NCBI RefSeq assembly: GCF_007830265.1
Contig: NZ_VLKE01000001.1
Location: forward strand, 3,968,001-4,032,000
Direction of reading: 5' to 3'
Length of the DNA stretch: 64,000 nt
Source of the DNA: Micromonospora olivasterospora
GTDB taxonomy: Bacteria > Actinomycetota > Actinomycetes > Mycobacteriales > Micromonosporaceae
This document shows positions 46,365 through 56,122 of this stretch, in pieces. The number at the start of each line of letters is the position of its first letter. The first letter of the stretch is position 1. The notes beneath the pieces are model-generated. The model searched no databases and had not been told where the DNA came from. It worked only from the letters and a program-made list of their open reading frames with translations. The position numbers and the translations under genes were made by a program.

Positions 46365-49016
46365 ATGGAGGCCGCCGATCCGCGAAACTCCGTCCCGCCG
46401 GGGCGGGTGACGCCCTTCTTCGGCTTCGTCGCCGCCGTGTCGGCGCTGGCCCTGCTGGTCTCGGCCGGGCCGCTGGCCGCCCTGCCCGATCAGCTCGCCG
46501 AGCTGCCCGTGCCGTTCTGGACGATGGCGGCGCTCGCGGTGGTCTGCGACGCGCGTCCGTTCGTGCCGCCGGGGCGCAGGCAGTCCTCGGCGGTCTTCCC
46601 GTCCACCTGCTTCAGCTTCGCCATCCTGCTCGGCTGGGGGCTGGGCCCGGCCGTGGCCGTGCAGGCGGTGGCCGTGCTGGTCTCCGGGTGGCGGATGGGG
46701 TATGCGGCCTGGCGCACCGGTTTCAACGCCGCCCAGTACGCGTGCGCCCTCGCCGCCGCGTCGCTGGTCACCGCGCTCGGGCCGGGCGGCATCTTCTACG
46801 ACGGTCCGTTGAGCTGGAGCGACGCGGTGGCGTTGCTCGGGGCGACGGCGGCCTGGTTCGTCGCCAACTACGGCCTGGTCAACACGGCCATCCGCCTGCG
46901 CTTCGGCAACCGCTGGTGGCCGACCGTCCGGCTCGGCCTGGCGTACGAGCTGCTCTCCACCGGGTCGCTGCTGCTGCTGGCCCCGGTGCTGGTCACGGCC
47001 GCCCGGGCCAGCGCCGCGCTGATCCCGCTGGTGCTGGTGCCGCTGTTCGCGGTGTATCGGATGGCCCGGCTCTCCGCGGAACAGGAGCAACTCGCCGCGC
47101 TGGACCCGCTCACCGGCCTGCCCAACCGCAAGGCGCTGCTCGCCGAGGTCGCCGAGCAGGTCCACCTGCACGCCGAGCGGGCGGCCAAGGGCGCCCCCGA
47201 CGCACACCTGGCCCTGCTTCTCATCGACCTGGATCGTTTCAAGAACGTCAACGACGCGCTCGGCCACGCCGTGGGCGACCGGCTGCTGGTCGAGGTCAGC
47301 GCCCGGCTCGCCGGGGCGGTGAGCGAGGGTGCCCTGCTCGCCCGGCTGGGGGGCGACGAGTTCGCGATCGTCAGTACCCGACTGACCGGTGTGGACGACG
47401 CCCGGGACACCGCCGAGCGGCTGGCCCGCGCGCTGGCCGAGCCCGTGTCGCTGGACGGGCTGCCGCTGGACGTCGGCGGCTCCATCGGCATCGCGATCTT
47501 CCCCGAGCACGGGGAGGACTTCGCCACCCTGATGCGCCACGCCGACGTCGCGATGTACGACGCCAAGCAGCGCAACGACACCGTCGCCGTGTACGCCGCC
47601 GAGTCCGACCACAACTCGGCCGAGCGGCTCGGGCTGCTGGCCGACCTGCGGCGCGTACTCGAATCGGGGCCGGCCGAGCCGGCGGGCCGGGACCGGGTGC
47701 GGGGCGGTGACGGCGCCGCGCTGGCCGCCGGGAGCGGCGGCGAACTCCGCGCCGGGGACCGTGTCGCCCGCTCCGCCGGGGACGGCGTCGCCCGCTCCGC
47801 CGGGGACGGGGCGGCGCTCTCCGCCGCCCTGCTGCCGGCGGCCGGGGTGCGCGCGCCGGGACGCTGGCGGGCGCGGCGGCACCGGCGGCCGGAGCCGGCC
47901 CACCCCGACGAGCTGATCAACCGGATCGTCACCGGCGCCGACCCGATCCGCCGCCGAGCCGGTGGAGACGGGGCGGGCGTCGGGACCGGCTCCGGCGTCG
48001 GGACGGCGCCGCGGGGCGGGACGGGGTCCGGCGCCGGCCCGGCGCGGGCGGTCGGCACCGGGGCGGGGTCCGGCGCCGGCCCGGCGCGGAACGTGGGAAC
48101 CGGGCCCGGCGCCGGCCCGGCACGGGCGGTCGGTGGGGCGAGCGGGTCGGCGGCGGGGTCCGCGTCCGCCGCGACGACCGGCGGGGCCGGCCGGGGCGCG
48201 GGCGGGGTGCTGGTCCGGCAGCCGGACGAGCCGGGCGATCCTGGCGCGATCACGATGTACTACCAGCCGCAGGTCGCCATCGCCACGGGCGAGGTGGTCG
48301 GCGTCGAGGCGCTGCTGCGGTGGCGGCACCCGCGCCGCGGCATGGTCGACCCGGAGGAGTTGATCCGCGTCGCCGAGCAGAGCGCCGTGATGCGGCTGCT
48401 CACCCGCCGCGTGGTCGACGACGTGACGGAGCAGTTGGCCAAGTGGTCCGCCGCCGGGTGCGACCTGCGGGCCGCGCTCAACGTCAGCGTCCGCGACCTG
48501 CACACCGGCGAGATCGCCGACCAGATCGCCGACCGGCTCGCCCGGTACGGCCTCTCGCCGGACCGGCTGCAACTGGAGATCACCGAGGGCGCGCTGATGG
48601 CCGATCCCCGCCGGGTGCTGGCCACCATCTCCCGGCTGCACGCCATCGGGGTGGCCATCGCGCTGGACGACTTCGGCACCGGCTACTCGTCGATGCAGCA
48701 CCTGCGCCGGCTGCCGCTGTCCGAGGTCAAGGTCGACCGGTCGTTCGTGCTCGGGATGGCCGACGACGCCGACGACGCGGCGATCGTCCGGTCGGTGATC
48801 GAGCTGGCCGGGGCGCTCGGGCTGCGGGTCGTCGCCGAGGGCGTGGAGGACGAGCGGACCTGGCGGCTGCTGCACGCCGCCGGCTGCGACGTGGCGCAGG
48901 GCTGGTTCTACGCCCGGCCGATGCCCGCCGAGGAGCTGGGGACCTGGCTGTCGCGGTACCGGCCGGTGCGGCCGTCCACGCGGGAGGCGGAGGGGCCACC
49001 GCCGCCCGCCCGGTGA
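46365..49016 (+). CDS. Membrane GGDEF-EAL bifunctional c-di-GMP protein
   Basis: 883 aa from ATG 46365, preceded by GGGAGG. An N-terminal MASE-like region of about seven helices (to ~230) is followed by a GGDEF domain with LLLIDLDRFKNVNDALGHAV and ARLGGDEFAIV, canonical for a diguanylate cyclase; no RxxD inhibitory site is seen. An EAL domain has VEALLRWRHPRRG, LNVSVRDLHT, LQLEITEGAL, IALDDFGTGYSSMQHL, VKVDRSFVLG and AQGWFYARP, with all catalytic residues present. About 190 residues of Gly/Ala/Pro-rich tandem-repeat sequence (47675-48246) are inserted just before the EAL start. It should make and degrade c-di-GMP. A long gap (46106-46364) precedes it. Confidence 0.92.
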   Translation: MEAADPRNSVPPGRVTPFFGFVAAVSALALLVSAGPLAALPDQLAELPVPFWTMAALAVVCDARPFVPPGRRQSSAVFPSTCFSFAILLGWGLGPAVAVQAVAVLVSGWRMGYAAWRTGFNAAQYACALAAASLVTALGPGGIFYDGPLSWSDAVALLGATAAWFVANYGLVNTAIRLRFGNRWWPTVRLGLAYELLSTGSLLLLAPVLVTAARASAALIPLVLVPLFAVYRMARLSAEQEQLAALDPLTGLPNRKALLAEVAEQVHLHAERAAKGAPDAHLALLLIDLDRFKNVNDALGHAVGDRLLVEVSARLAGAVSEGALLARLGGDEFAIVSTRLTGVDDARDTAERLARALAEPVSLDGLPLDVGGSIGIAIFPEHGEDFATLMRHADVAMYDAKQRNDTVAVYAAESDHNSAERLGLLADLRRVLESGPAEPAGRDRVRGGDGAALAAGSGGELRAGDRVARSAGDGVARSAGDGAALSAALLPAAGVRAPGRWRARRHRRPEPAHPDELINRIVTGADPIRRRAGGDGAGVGTGSGVGTAPRGGTGSGAGPARAVGTGAGSGAGPARNVGTGPGAGPARAVGGASGSAAGSASAATTGGAGRGAGGVLVRQPDEPGDPGAITMYYQPQVAIATGEVVGVEALLRWRHPRRGMVDPEELIRVAEQSAVMRLLTRRVVDDVTEQLAKWSAAGCDLRAALNVSVRDLHTGEIADQIADRLARYGLSPDRLQLEITEGALMADPRRVLATISRLHAIGVAIALDDFGTGYSSMQHLRRLPLSEVKVDRSFVLGMADDADDAAIVRSVIELAGALGLRVVAEGVEDERTWRLLHAAGCDVAQGWFYARPMPAEELGTWLSRYRPVRPSTREAEGPPPPAR

Positions 49017-49256
49017 CCGGTGGAGCGCCGCGACCCGTGGCGCGGCAGCCATGCGGCGCGCGCCGGAACGCCCGTGCCGCGCGAATTCGAGCGGCACGTC
49101 GCGACCCGGCTCGCGGCGGAGGGGGAGTCGGGGACGCCGGGCGGGTGCTGGACAATAGACTCGCTCCGGTCACCGCGCGTCATCGTCGACACCGCCGGCC
49201 GGGCGCGCGGCGGGCCCACCGCCAGACCCAGCAGGACAGCCACGAAGGGGGCACTG

Positions 49257-49561
49257 ATGGCCGCCATCTCCCGCGAGGAGGTCGCGCACCTGGCGCGACT
49301 GTCGCGGCTCGCCGTCACCGAGGAGGAGCTGGACGTCTTCGCCGGCCAGCTCGACGTGATCCTCCGGTCGGTCGCCCAGGTCGGCGAGGTCGCCGCGGCG
49401 GACATCCCGCCGACCTCGCACTCCGTACCGCTGACGAACGTGCTGCGCGAGGACGTGGTGGTGCCGGGCCTGACCCGCAGGAGGCCCTGTCGGGCGCGCC
49501 CGACGCGGAGGAGCAGCGGTTCCGCGTCCCGCGAATCCTGGACGAGGATGTGGCGTCATGA
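49257..49561 (+). CDS. gatC: Asp-tRNA(Asn)/Glu-tRNA(Gln) amidotransferase subunit C, one-base frameshift at 49474-49476
   Basis: ATG 49257, after GAAGGGGGC. Begins [20 protein letters not shown], continues [17 protein letters not shown] and [15 protein letters not shown]. The ending [20 protein letters not shown] and ILDEDVAS is in another frame and stops at 49561. One extra C in ACCCGCAGG (to ACCCCGCAG) restores the standard ~101-residue protein, ending with the TGA that overlaps the gatA ATG. GatC stabilises GatA in the GatCAB complex, which is essential here because gln/asn-tRNA synthesis depends on it. The gene is almost certainly intact in the organism. Confidence 0.92.
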
Positions 49562-51033
49562 CCGACCTGATCAAGATGACCGCGACGGAGCTCGCGGGGC
49601 TGGTGGCCAGCGGCGAGACCTCGGCCGTCGAGGTGACCCGCGCCCACCTGGACCGGATCGCCGCCGTCGACGACCGGGTGCACGCCTTCCTGCACGTCGA
49701 AACCGAGGGCGCGCTCGCCGCCGCCCGGGCCGTCGACGAGCGGCGGGCCGCCGGCGAGGAGCTGGGCCCGCTGGCCGGGGTGCCGGTCGCGGTGAAGGAC
49801 GTGCTCACCACCAAGGGCGTGCCGACCACGGTCGGGTCGAAGATCCTGGAGGGCTGGCGCCCGCCGTACGACTCGACGATCGTGCAGCGGCTGCGGGCGG
49901 CCGGCACGGTGATGCTCGGCAAGACGAACATGGACGAGTTCGCCATGGGCTCCTCGACGGAGTACTCGGCGTACGGGCCGACCCACAACCCGTGGGACCT
50001 GACCCGCATCCCGGGCGGCTCCGGCGGCGGCAGTGCCGCGGCGCTCGCCGCGTACGAGGCGCCGCTGGCGATCGGCTCGGACACCGGCGGCTCGATCCGC
50101 CAGCCCGGCGCGGTCACCGGCACGGTCGGCGCGAAGCCGACGTACGGCGGCACCTCCCGGTACGGCCTGGTGGCGTTCTCGTCGTCGCTGGACACTCCGG
50201 GCCCGTGCGCGCGTACGGTGCTGGACGCGGCGCTGCTGCACGCGGTGATCGGCGGCCACGACCCCCGCGACTCCACCTCCATCCCGGCGCCGGTGCCCGA
50301 CGTGGTCGCCGCGGCGAGGCTCGGCGCGACCGGCGACCTGACCGGGGTGCGGCTCGGCGTGGTCGCCGAGTTCACCGGCGAGGGCGCCGAGCCGGGCGTG
50401 ATGGCCGCCTTCCGGGATGCCGTCGACGCGCTGGCCAAGCTCGGCGCGGAGATCGTCGAGGTCTCCTGCCCGCACTTCACGTACGCGCTGCCGGCGTATT
50501 ACCTGATCGCGCCGAGCGAGTGCTCGTCCAACCTGGCGCGGTTCGACGGGGTCCGGTTCGGACTGCGCTCGGGCGACGACGGCAACCGGTCGCTGGAGGA
50601 GGTCATGTCGCTGACCCGGGACGCGGGCTTCGGCCCCGAGGTCAAGCGGCGCATCATGATCGGCACGTACGCCCTCTCCTCGGGCTACTACGACGCCTAC
50701 TACGGGCAGGCGCAGAAGGTCCGGACGCTGATCAGCCGGGACTTCACCGCCGCGTTCGAGCGGGTCGACGCGCTGATCTCGCCGACCACGCCGTTCGTGG
50801 CGTTCCCGATCGGCGCCCGCACCTCCGACCCGTACCAGATGTACCTGGCCGACCTGTTCACCATTCCGACCAACCTGTACGGCGGCCCGGGCATCTCGGT
50901 GCCGTGCGGGCTCTCCGACGGCCTGCCGGTCGGCCTGCAGGTGATGGCCCCGACGATGGCGGACGACCGGATGTACCGGGTCGCCGCCGCGCTGGAGTCC
51001 GCGGTCGGCACGTTCACCCCACCGGCACTGTGA
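49558..51033 (+). CDS. gatA: Asp-tRNA(Asn)/Glu-tRNA(Gln) amidotransferase subunit A
   Basis: 491 aa, start overlapping the gatC stop. Amidase signature with the Ser-cisSer-Lys triad: [17 protein letters not shown] (Lys), [18 protein letters not shown] (cis-Ser) and [15 protein letters not shown] (nucleophile Ser). The rest is colinear with GatA. It releases ammonia from glutamine and passes it to GatB. It is followed after 13 bp by gatB, giving the normal gatCAB operon. Confidence 0.96.
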   Translation: MTDLIKMTATELAGLVASGETSAVEVTRAHLDRIAAVDDRVHAFLHVETEGALAAARAVDERRAAGEELGPLAGVPVAVKDVLTTKGVPTTVGSKILEGWRPPYDSTIVQRLRAAGTVMLGKTNMDEFAMGSSTEYSAYGPTHNPWDLTRIPGGSGGGSAAALAAYEAPLAIGSDTGGSIRQPGAVTGTVGAKPTYGGTSRYGLVAFSSSLDTPGPCARTVLDAALLHAVIGGHDPRDSTSIPAPVPDVVAAARLGATGDLTGVRLGVVAEFTGEGAEPGVMAAFRDAVDALAKLGAEIVEVSCPHFTYALPAYYLIAPSECSSNLARFDGVRFGLRSGDDGNRSLEEVMSLTRDAGFGPEVKRRIMIGTYALSSGYYDAYYGQAQKVRTLISRDFTAAFERVDALISPTTPFVAFPIGARTSDPYQMYLADLFTIPTNLYGGPGISVPCGLSDGLPVGLQVMAPTMADDRMYRVAAALESAVGTFTPPAL

Positions 51034-51046
51034 GGCAGGAGCACCG

Positions 51047-52546
51047 ATGACGACGACCTTGCCCGCGTACGACGACGTCGTCGCGCGCTACGAACCGGTG
51101 ATCGGCCTGGAGACCCACGTCGAGCTGGGCACGAACACCAAGATGTTCTGCGGCTGCCCGACGGACTTCGGCGGCGAGCCGAACACCCGGGTCTGCCCGG
51201 TCTGCCTGGGCCTGCCCGGCTCGCTGCCGGTCGCCAACAAGGCGGCGATCGAGGCGACGATCCGGATCGGCCTGGCGCTGAACTGCTCGATCGCGACGTG
51301 GTGCCGGTTCGCCCGGAAGAACTACTTCTACCCGGACATGCCGAAGAACTACCAGATCAGCCAGTACGACGAGCCGCTCTGCGTCGACGGCTACCTGGAC
51401 GTCGAGGTGAACGGCGAGCTGGTGCGCATCGGCATCGAGCGGGTGCACCTGGAGGAGGACACCGGCAAGACGCTGCACGTCGGCGGCGCCACCGGCCGCA
51501 TCCACGGCGCGACGGAGTCGCTGGTGGACTACAACCGAGCCGGCATCCCGCTGGTGGAGATCGTCACGAAGCCGGTCCCCGGCGCCGGGGCGCTCGCCCC
51601 CGAGGTGGCCCGCGCGTACGTCACCGAGCTGCGCGACGTGATCCGCTCGCTGGGCGTCTCCGACGTACGGATGGAGGAGGGGTCGCTGCGCTGCGACGTG
51701 AACACCTCCCTCAACCGGCCGGGCGAGGAGTGGGGCACCCGCACCGAGACCAAGAACGTCAACTCGCTGCGCTCGGTGGAGCGGGCCGTCCGCTCGGAGA
51801 TGCTGCGCCAGGCGTCGGTCCTCGACGCGGGCGGAAAGATCACCCAGGAGACCCGGCACTTCCACGAGGACAGCGGCGACACCACCCCGGGCCGGTCGAA
51901 GGAGACCGCCACCGACTACCGGTACTTCCCGGAGCCGGACCTGGTGCCGCTGGCGCCGGATGCGGCCTGGGTGGCCGAGCTGAAGGCCGCCCTGCCGGAG
52001 CTGCCCCGGGTGCACCGCCGCCGGCTCCAGGAGCAGTGGGGCCTGTCCGACCTGGACATGCAGTCCGTGCTCAACGCCGGCGCGGTCGAGCTGATCGAGG
52101 CCACCGTGGCCGCCGGGGCGACCCCGGCCGCCGCCCGTAAGTGGTGGCTGGGCGAGCTGTCCCGGCGGGCCAACGAGACCGGCGTGGAGTTGGCCGACGT
52201 CGGGGCCACCCCGGCCCAGGTCGCCGAGCTGCAGGGCCTGGTCGACGCCGGCAAGCTCAACGACAAGCTGGCCCGCACGGTCCTCGAGGGCGTGGTGGCC
52301 GGCGAGGGCTCGCCGACCGAGATCATGACCACCCGGGGCCTGGAGGTCGTCTCGGACACCGGGGCGCTCACCGCCGCCGTGGACGAGGCGATCGCCGCCA
52401 ACCCGGACATCGCCGAGAAGATCCGCAGTGGCAAGGTCGCGGCGGCCGGCGCGCTGGTCGGCGCGGTCATGAAGTCCACCCGCGGCCAGGCCGACGCCAA
52501 GACCGTCCGCGACCTGATCCTGACCCGCCTGAACGCCTCGGCCTGA
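51047..52546 (+). CDS. gatB: Asp-tRNA(Asn)/Glu-tRNA(Gln) amidotransferase subunit B
   Basis: 499 aa from ATG 51047. GatB signatures: [40 protein letters not shown] (zinc Cys), [19 protein letters not shown] and [15 protein letters not shown]. Further on are [19 protein letters not shown] and the C-terminal tRNA-binding tail [14 protein letters not shown]. It phosphorylates and then amidates Glu-tRNA(Gln) or Asp-tRNA(Asn). Length and order are normal. It ends just before a GATC-tipped hairpin. Confidence 0.96.
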   Translation: MTTTLPAYDDVVARYEPVIGLETHVELGTNTKMFCGCPTDFGGEPNTRVCPVCLGLPGSLPVANKAAIEATIRIGLALNCSIATWCRFARKNYFYPDMPKNYQISQYDEPLCVDGYLDVEVNGELVRIGIERVHLEEDTGKTLHVGGATGRIHGATESLVDYNRAGIPLVEIVTKPVPGAGALAPEVARAYVTELRDVIRSLGVSDVRMEEGSLRCDVNTSLNRPGEEWGTRTETKNVNSLRSVERAVRSEMLRQASVLDAGGKITQETRHFHEDSGDTTPGRSKETATDYRYFPEPDLVPLAPDAAWVAELKAALPELPRVHRRRLQEQWGLSDLDMQSVLNAGAVELIEATVAAGATPAAARKWWLGELSRRANETGVELADVGATPAQVAELQGLVDAGKLNDKLARTVLEGVVAGEGSPTEIMTTRGLEVVSDTGALTAAVDEAIAANPDIAEKIRSGKVAAAGALVGAVMKSTRGQADAKTVRDLILTRLNASA

Positions 52547-52576
52547 CCCCCCCGGCCCCCCGGCCGGACCCGCGTC

Positions 52577-52630
52577 GATCATGGGGTTGGCGGCAGTTCC
52601 GATCCCCGAACTGCCGTCAACCCCATGATC
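52577..52630. repeat. Long hairpin with 23-bp GATCATGGGGTTG... arms
   Basis: Arms 52577-52599 and 52608-52630 with one G-U type mismatch and an 8-nt loop. Lies 30 bp after the gatB stop. Third of the GATC-tipped hairpins; here it could also terminate gatCAB. Confidence 0.9.
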
Positions 52631-52689
52631 ATCAGGCAGCCCCCACCCCCCTCGTGGGCGTCAATGGCGACGCCCGGACGGAGCCGAGC

Positions 52690-54414
52690 GTGAGCGAGCC
52701 CATGCCCCGCGCCGACCTCGATGTCCTCGACGAGATCCAGCGGCGGGTGCTCTGGCTCGCCACCCGGATCGTCGACGCGGCCAACCACGACCGGAGCACC
52801 GGCGACGGGTGAAGGTCGGCGGCCACCAGGCGTCCAGCGCCTCCCTGGTGACCGCGATGACCGCGCTCTGGTTCGCCCACCTCGACGGCGAGGACCGGGT
52901 CGCCGTCAAGCCGCACGCCTCGCCGGTCTTCCACGCCATCCAGTACCTGCTCGGTAACCTGGACCGGTCGTACCTGCCACGGCTGCGCGCCCGCGGGGGC
53001 CTCCAGTCGTACCCGTCGCGCACCAAGGACCCCGACGGCGTCGACTTCTCCACCGGCTCGGTGGGCCACGGCGCCGCCGCGCCGCTGTTCGCCGCGGTCA
53101 CCCGCCGGTACGTCGACGCGCACTTCGGCGAGCGCCCGCGCTCCCGGTTCGTCGCCCTGATCGGCGACGCCGAGCTGGACGAGGGCAACATCTGGGAGGC
53201 GGTCGCCGACCCGGCCACCACCGGGCTGGGCAACGTGATGTGGCTGGTCGACTTCAACCGCCAGTCCCTGGACCGGGTCGTCCCGGGGGTGCGGATCAAC
53301 CAGTGGCGGGGGCAGTTCGAGGCCGCCGGCTGGCACGTCGTCGAGGTCAAGTACGGCCGCCGGCTCGCGCAGGCGTACGCCCGGCCGGGCGGCGAGGTGC
53401 TGCGCGACTGGATCGACCTGATGCCCAACGAGCAGTACCAGTCGCTGTTCGGCCTGACCGGCCCGGACCTGCGCGAGCGGTTCCTCGACGGCGCGCCGGC
53501 CGGGATCGCCGAGTTCATCGCGGACATCCCCGACGACGAGCTGGGCCCCCTCGTCACCGACCTGGGCGGGCACGACCTGGAGGCCATGCTCGACGCGTAC
53601 GCCCAGTGCGACGCGGTCACCGACCGGCCCAGCGTCGTGTTCGCGTACACCGTCAAGGGGTGGAGGCTGCCGATCGCCGGCAACCCGCGCAACCACTCGG
53701 CGCTGCTCACCACCGCGCAGGTCGACGCCCTGCGCGCCGCCCACGGCCTCACCCCCGAGACCGAGTGGGACCGGCTCGACCCCGCGTCCCCGGCCGGCAT
53801 CCGGGCCGGCGAGCGCCGGGAGGCGCTGTCCCGCGCGCCCCGCGAGCGGGCGCTGCCGGTCACCGTCCCGGAGACCACCCGGGTACGCGCCAACAAGCCC
53901 GTCTCCACCCAGGAGGTCTTCGGGCGGGTACTGGCGTCGGCAGGCGGTCGCCGGGGCGTACCGGCTGGTGGACGCGCACGAGGCGTACCCGCACCTGGCC
54001 GACGCCCCGGTGGTGCAGCTCGCCGCGTCCGGGGCGGTGCTGCCGGAGGTGCTCGCCGCGGCGGCCGAGCTGGCCGACGAGGGCATCGCGGCGCACGTCG
54101 TCGACGTGACCTCGCTCGACCGGCTCTACCGGGCCTGGCAGCGGACGCTGCGCCAGGGAGTGCGCACGGCCACCGTGCCGAGCGTCCCCGGGGCGCTGCG
54201 GTCGGCCTTCGCCGACCGGGTGCCCGTGGTGACCGTGCACGACGCCGCGTCCCACGCGATGGCCTGGCTCGGCTCGGCCCTCGGCGCGCCCGCGGTGCCG
54301 CTCGGGGTGGACGAGTTCGGCCAGTCCGGCAGCGTCCGGGAGCTGTACGAGCTGTACGACCTGCTGCCCGGCAGCATCGTCAACGCCGCCCTGGCGGCGC
54401 TGTCCCTGCGCTGA
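52690..54414 (+). pseudogene. AceE-like (homodimeric pyruvate dehydrogenase E1) gene with a frameshift and a large deletion
   Basis: GTG 52690 opens RADLDVLDEIQRRVLWLATR and ends early at GDG because one G is missing at 52809-52811. Restoring it continues VKVGGHQASSASLVTAMTAL and the TPP-binding region FVALIGDAELDEGNIWEAVA and MWLVDFNRQSLDRVVPG. At about 53932-53942 VSTQEVFGRVLA joins out of frame to RQAVAGAYRLVDAHEAYPHL. The intervening ~200 or more residues of the pyrimidine domain, with its catalytic Glu, are missing. The C-terminal domain (AAHVVDVTSLDRLYRAWQRT, GVDEFGQSGSVRELYELYDL) is present. As sequenced it cannot be active. Confidence 0.75.
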
Positions 54415-54477
54415 GCCGGGGCGTGGCCGGGCTGAGCCGGGGCGCGCATCCGGGCGGGGCCGGCGCGGCGGCCCGAC

Positions 54478-56073
54478 TCAGCGGGTCGGGGTCGGGGTGA
54501 CGGGCACCTCGGCGCCCGCCTTCGGGTCCTTGATCACGTGTCGCTCCAGGTTGACCTGCGCCTGGCCGGTCCCGCCGACGGTGATGTCGTCGTACGCCTG
54601 GAGCAGCTTGTCCTGGTCGAGGTAGAGCACCGTCATCGTCAGCGGGGTGGGCTTCTCGCCCTCCAGGCCGCGCAGCCCCGCGCCGCCGGTGGAGCCCTCC
54701 ACCATCAGCTGGGTCGGCGGCTGGCCCGGCGACTCGGGCAGCTTGGAGACCTGCCGGGCGTGGGTGTGGCCGGCGAGGACCAGCGGGCAGACCCCGTTGA
54801 GCGGCCCGGCCGACGCCGGGTCGTGCACCAGCGCGATGTTCACCGGCTTCGGCGACTCGCGGATCGTCGTGGCCAGCTTCGTCCCGGCGGAGATCACCTG
54901 GTCGGCCACCTGCGGGGTCAGGCCGCTGCCGGCGGGCGAGGTGTTCTTGTCCGGCGTGAACCGGGGGTCGCCGATGCCGGCGATGGTCAGGCCGGCGACG
55001 GTGGTGGTCGAGTTGTCCAGCACGATCGCGTTGGGCTGCTGGGCGACCGCCGCCGCCGTCCGGGCCGAGTCGTGGTTGCCCCGGATGTAGACGTACGGCT
55101 TCTTGAGCAGCCCGATCGACCCCACGAACGACGCCTCCGGCTCGCTGCCCCAGTCGGTGATGTCGCCGGTGTCGATCACCACGTCGATGCCGAACTGCTC
55201 CACCACGGTGCGGATGAGCTGCCAACCCGTCGGGTTCAGGTGCATGTCGGAGACGTGCAGCACCCGGGTGGTCCCCGGGGCGGGCTCGTACACCGGCAGC
55301 GCGGAGACCGTGGTGTAGAGCTGGCTGACGTTGCCGACGAGGCGCTGGAGCTGCTCGGCGTACTTGGTGTAGTCGTTGGCGATCCGCCGGGCGTCGCCGA
55401 CGATCGCGGGGGCGTTGACGAGCAGCCCCTCGTACCGGGGCTCCTCGATCGCCTGCGGGCGGAGGGTGGACGCCGCCAGGCCGAGGCTGCCGACCGTGAC
55501 CGCCAGCGCGGTCCCGCCCGCCCAGGCCGTGCGGCGGGTGTTCCGGAACACCAGCGCCGCCAGCAGCAGGGTGACCAGCAGCGTCATGCCGACCGTACGA
55601 AGGCCGAGGCGCAGCACCCCGTTGCGGACGTCGGTGACGGCGGACTGGCTGGCCCGGCTGATGCTCGCCGGGTCGTCGATCAACGCCTCGGTGCGTCGCT
55701 GGTCGAGCGCGCCCAGCGCCACCGTCAGGTGGGTCGGCCCCTCGTGGCTGTGCAGTTGCAGCGCCCCGAGCGGGGGGATGTCGACTGTGGTGCCGCCCCG
55801 CAGCGCGGGCGCGAGGGTCAGCTCGGCCCGGAAGGGGCCGATGTCGGTGTGCATCCGACCGCCGGCGAAGGTGCCGAGCACCACTCCGGCCAGGGCGATC
55901 GCCAGGACGGCCAGAGCCACCCCGACCCGGCGCGCCACCCGGACCCACGGGGCCGGTGCGGGACCGGTGGCCCGGCGGTCGCGCCGCGGCCGGAGTGCCC
56001 AGCGCCGGCCACGACCGCTCGCCGGGGCGCCCGCGTCCCCGGTCGTCGGCTGCTCGTTCTCCTGCCCGTCCAT
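54478..56073 (-). CDS. Membrane-anchored metallophosphoesterase
   Basis: 531 aa from ATG 56073. One N-terminal membrane helix (VGVALAVLAIALAGVVLGTF), an extracytoplasmic beta-rich domain (MHTDIGPFRAELTLAPAL), and two further helices at about 160-210. A C-terminal calcineurin-like phosphoesterase domain has VLHVSDMHLNPTGWQLI, VVIDTGDITDWGSEPEA, VYIRGNHDSARTAAA and PLVLAGHTHARQVSKLP, giving all five metal-binding motifs. It hydrolyses an unknown phosphodiester or phosphomonoester, probably outside the membrane. It is upstream on the same strand of nothing else obvious and converges with the AceE remnant. Confidence 0.85.
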   Translation of the reverse strand: MDGQENEQPTTGDAGAPASGRGRRWALRPRRDRRATGPAPAPWVRVARRVGVALAVLAIALAGVVLGTFAGGRMHTDIGPFRAELTLAPALRGGTTVDIPPLGALQLHSHEGPTHLTVALGALDQRRTEALIDDPASISRASQSAVTDVRNGVLRLGLRTVGMTLLVTLLLAALVFRNTRRTAWAGGTALAVTVGSLGLAASTLRPQAIEEPRYEGLLVNAPAIVGDARRIANDYTKYAEQLQRLVGNVSQLYTTVSALPVYEPAPGTTRVLHVSDMHLNPTGWQLIRTVVEQFGIDVVIDTGDITDWGSEPEASFVGSIGLLKKPYVYIRGNHDSARTAAAVAQQPNAIVLDNSTTTVAGLTIAGIGDPRFTPDKNTSPAGSGLTPQVADQVISAGTKLATTIRESPKPVNIALVHDPASAGPLNGVCPLVLAGHTHARQVSKLPESPGQPPTQLMVEGSTGGAGLRGLEGEKPTPLTMTVLYLDQDKLLQAYDDITVGGTGQAQVNLERHVIKDPKAGAEVPVTPTPTR

Positions 56074-56122
56074 GCTGAGATTCTGACCTGCCCAGTGAGG
56101 GATCTTGGCAAACCGCCATTTA

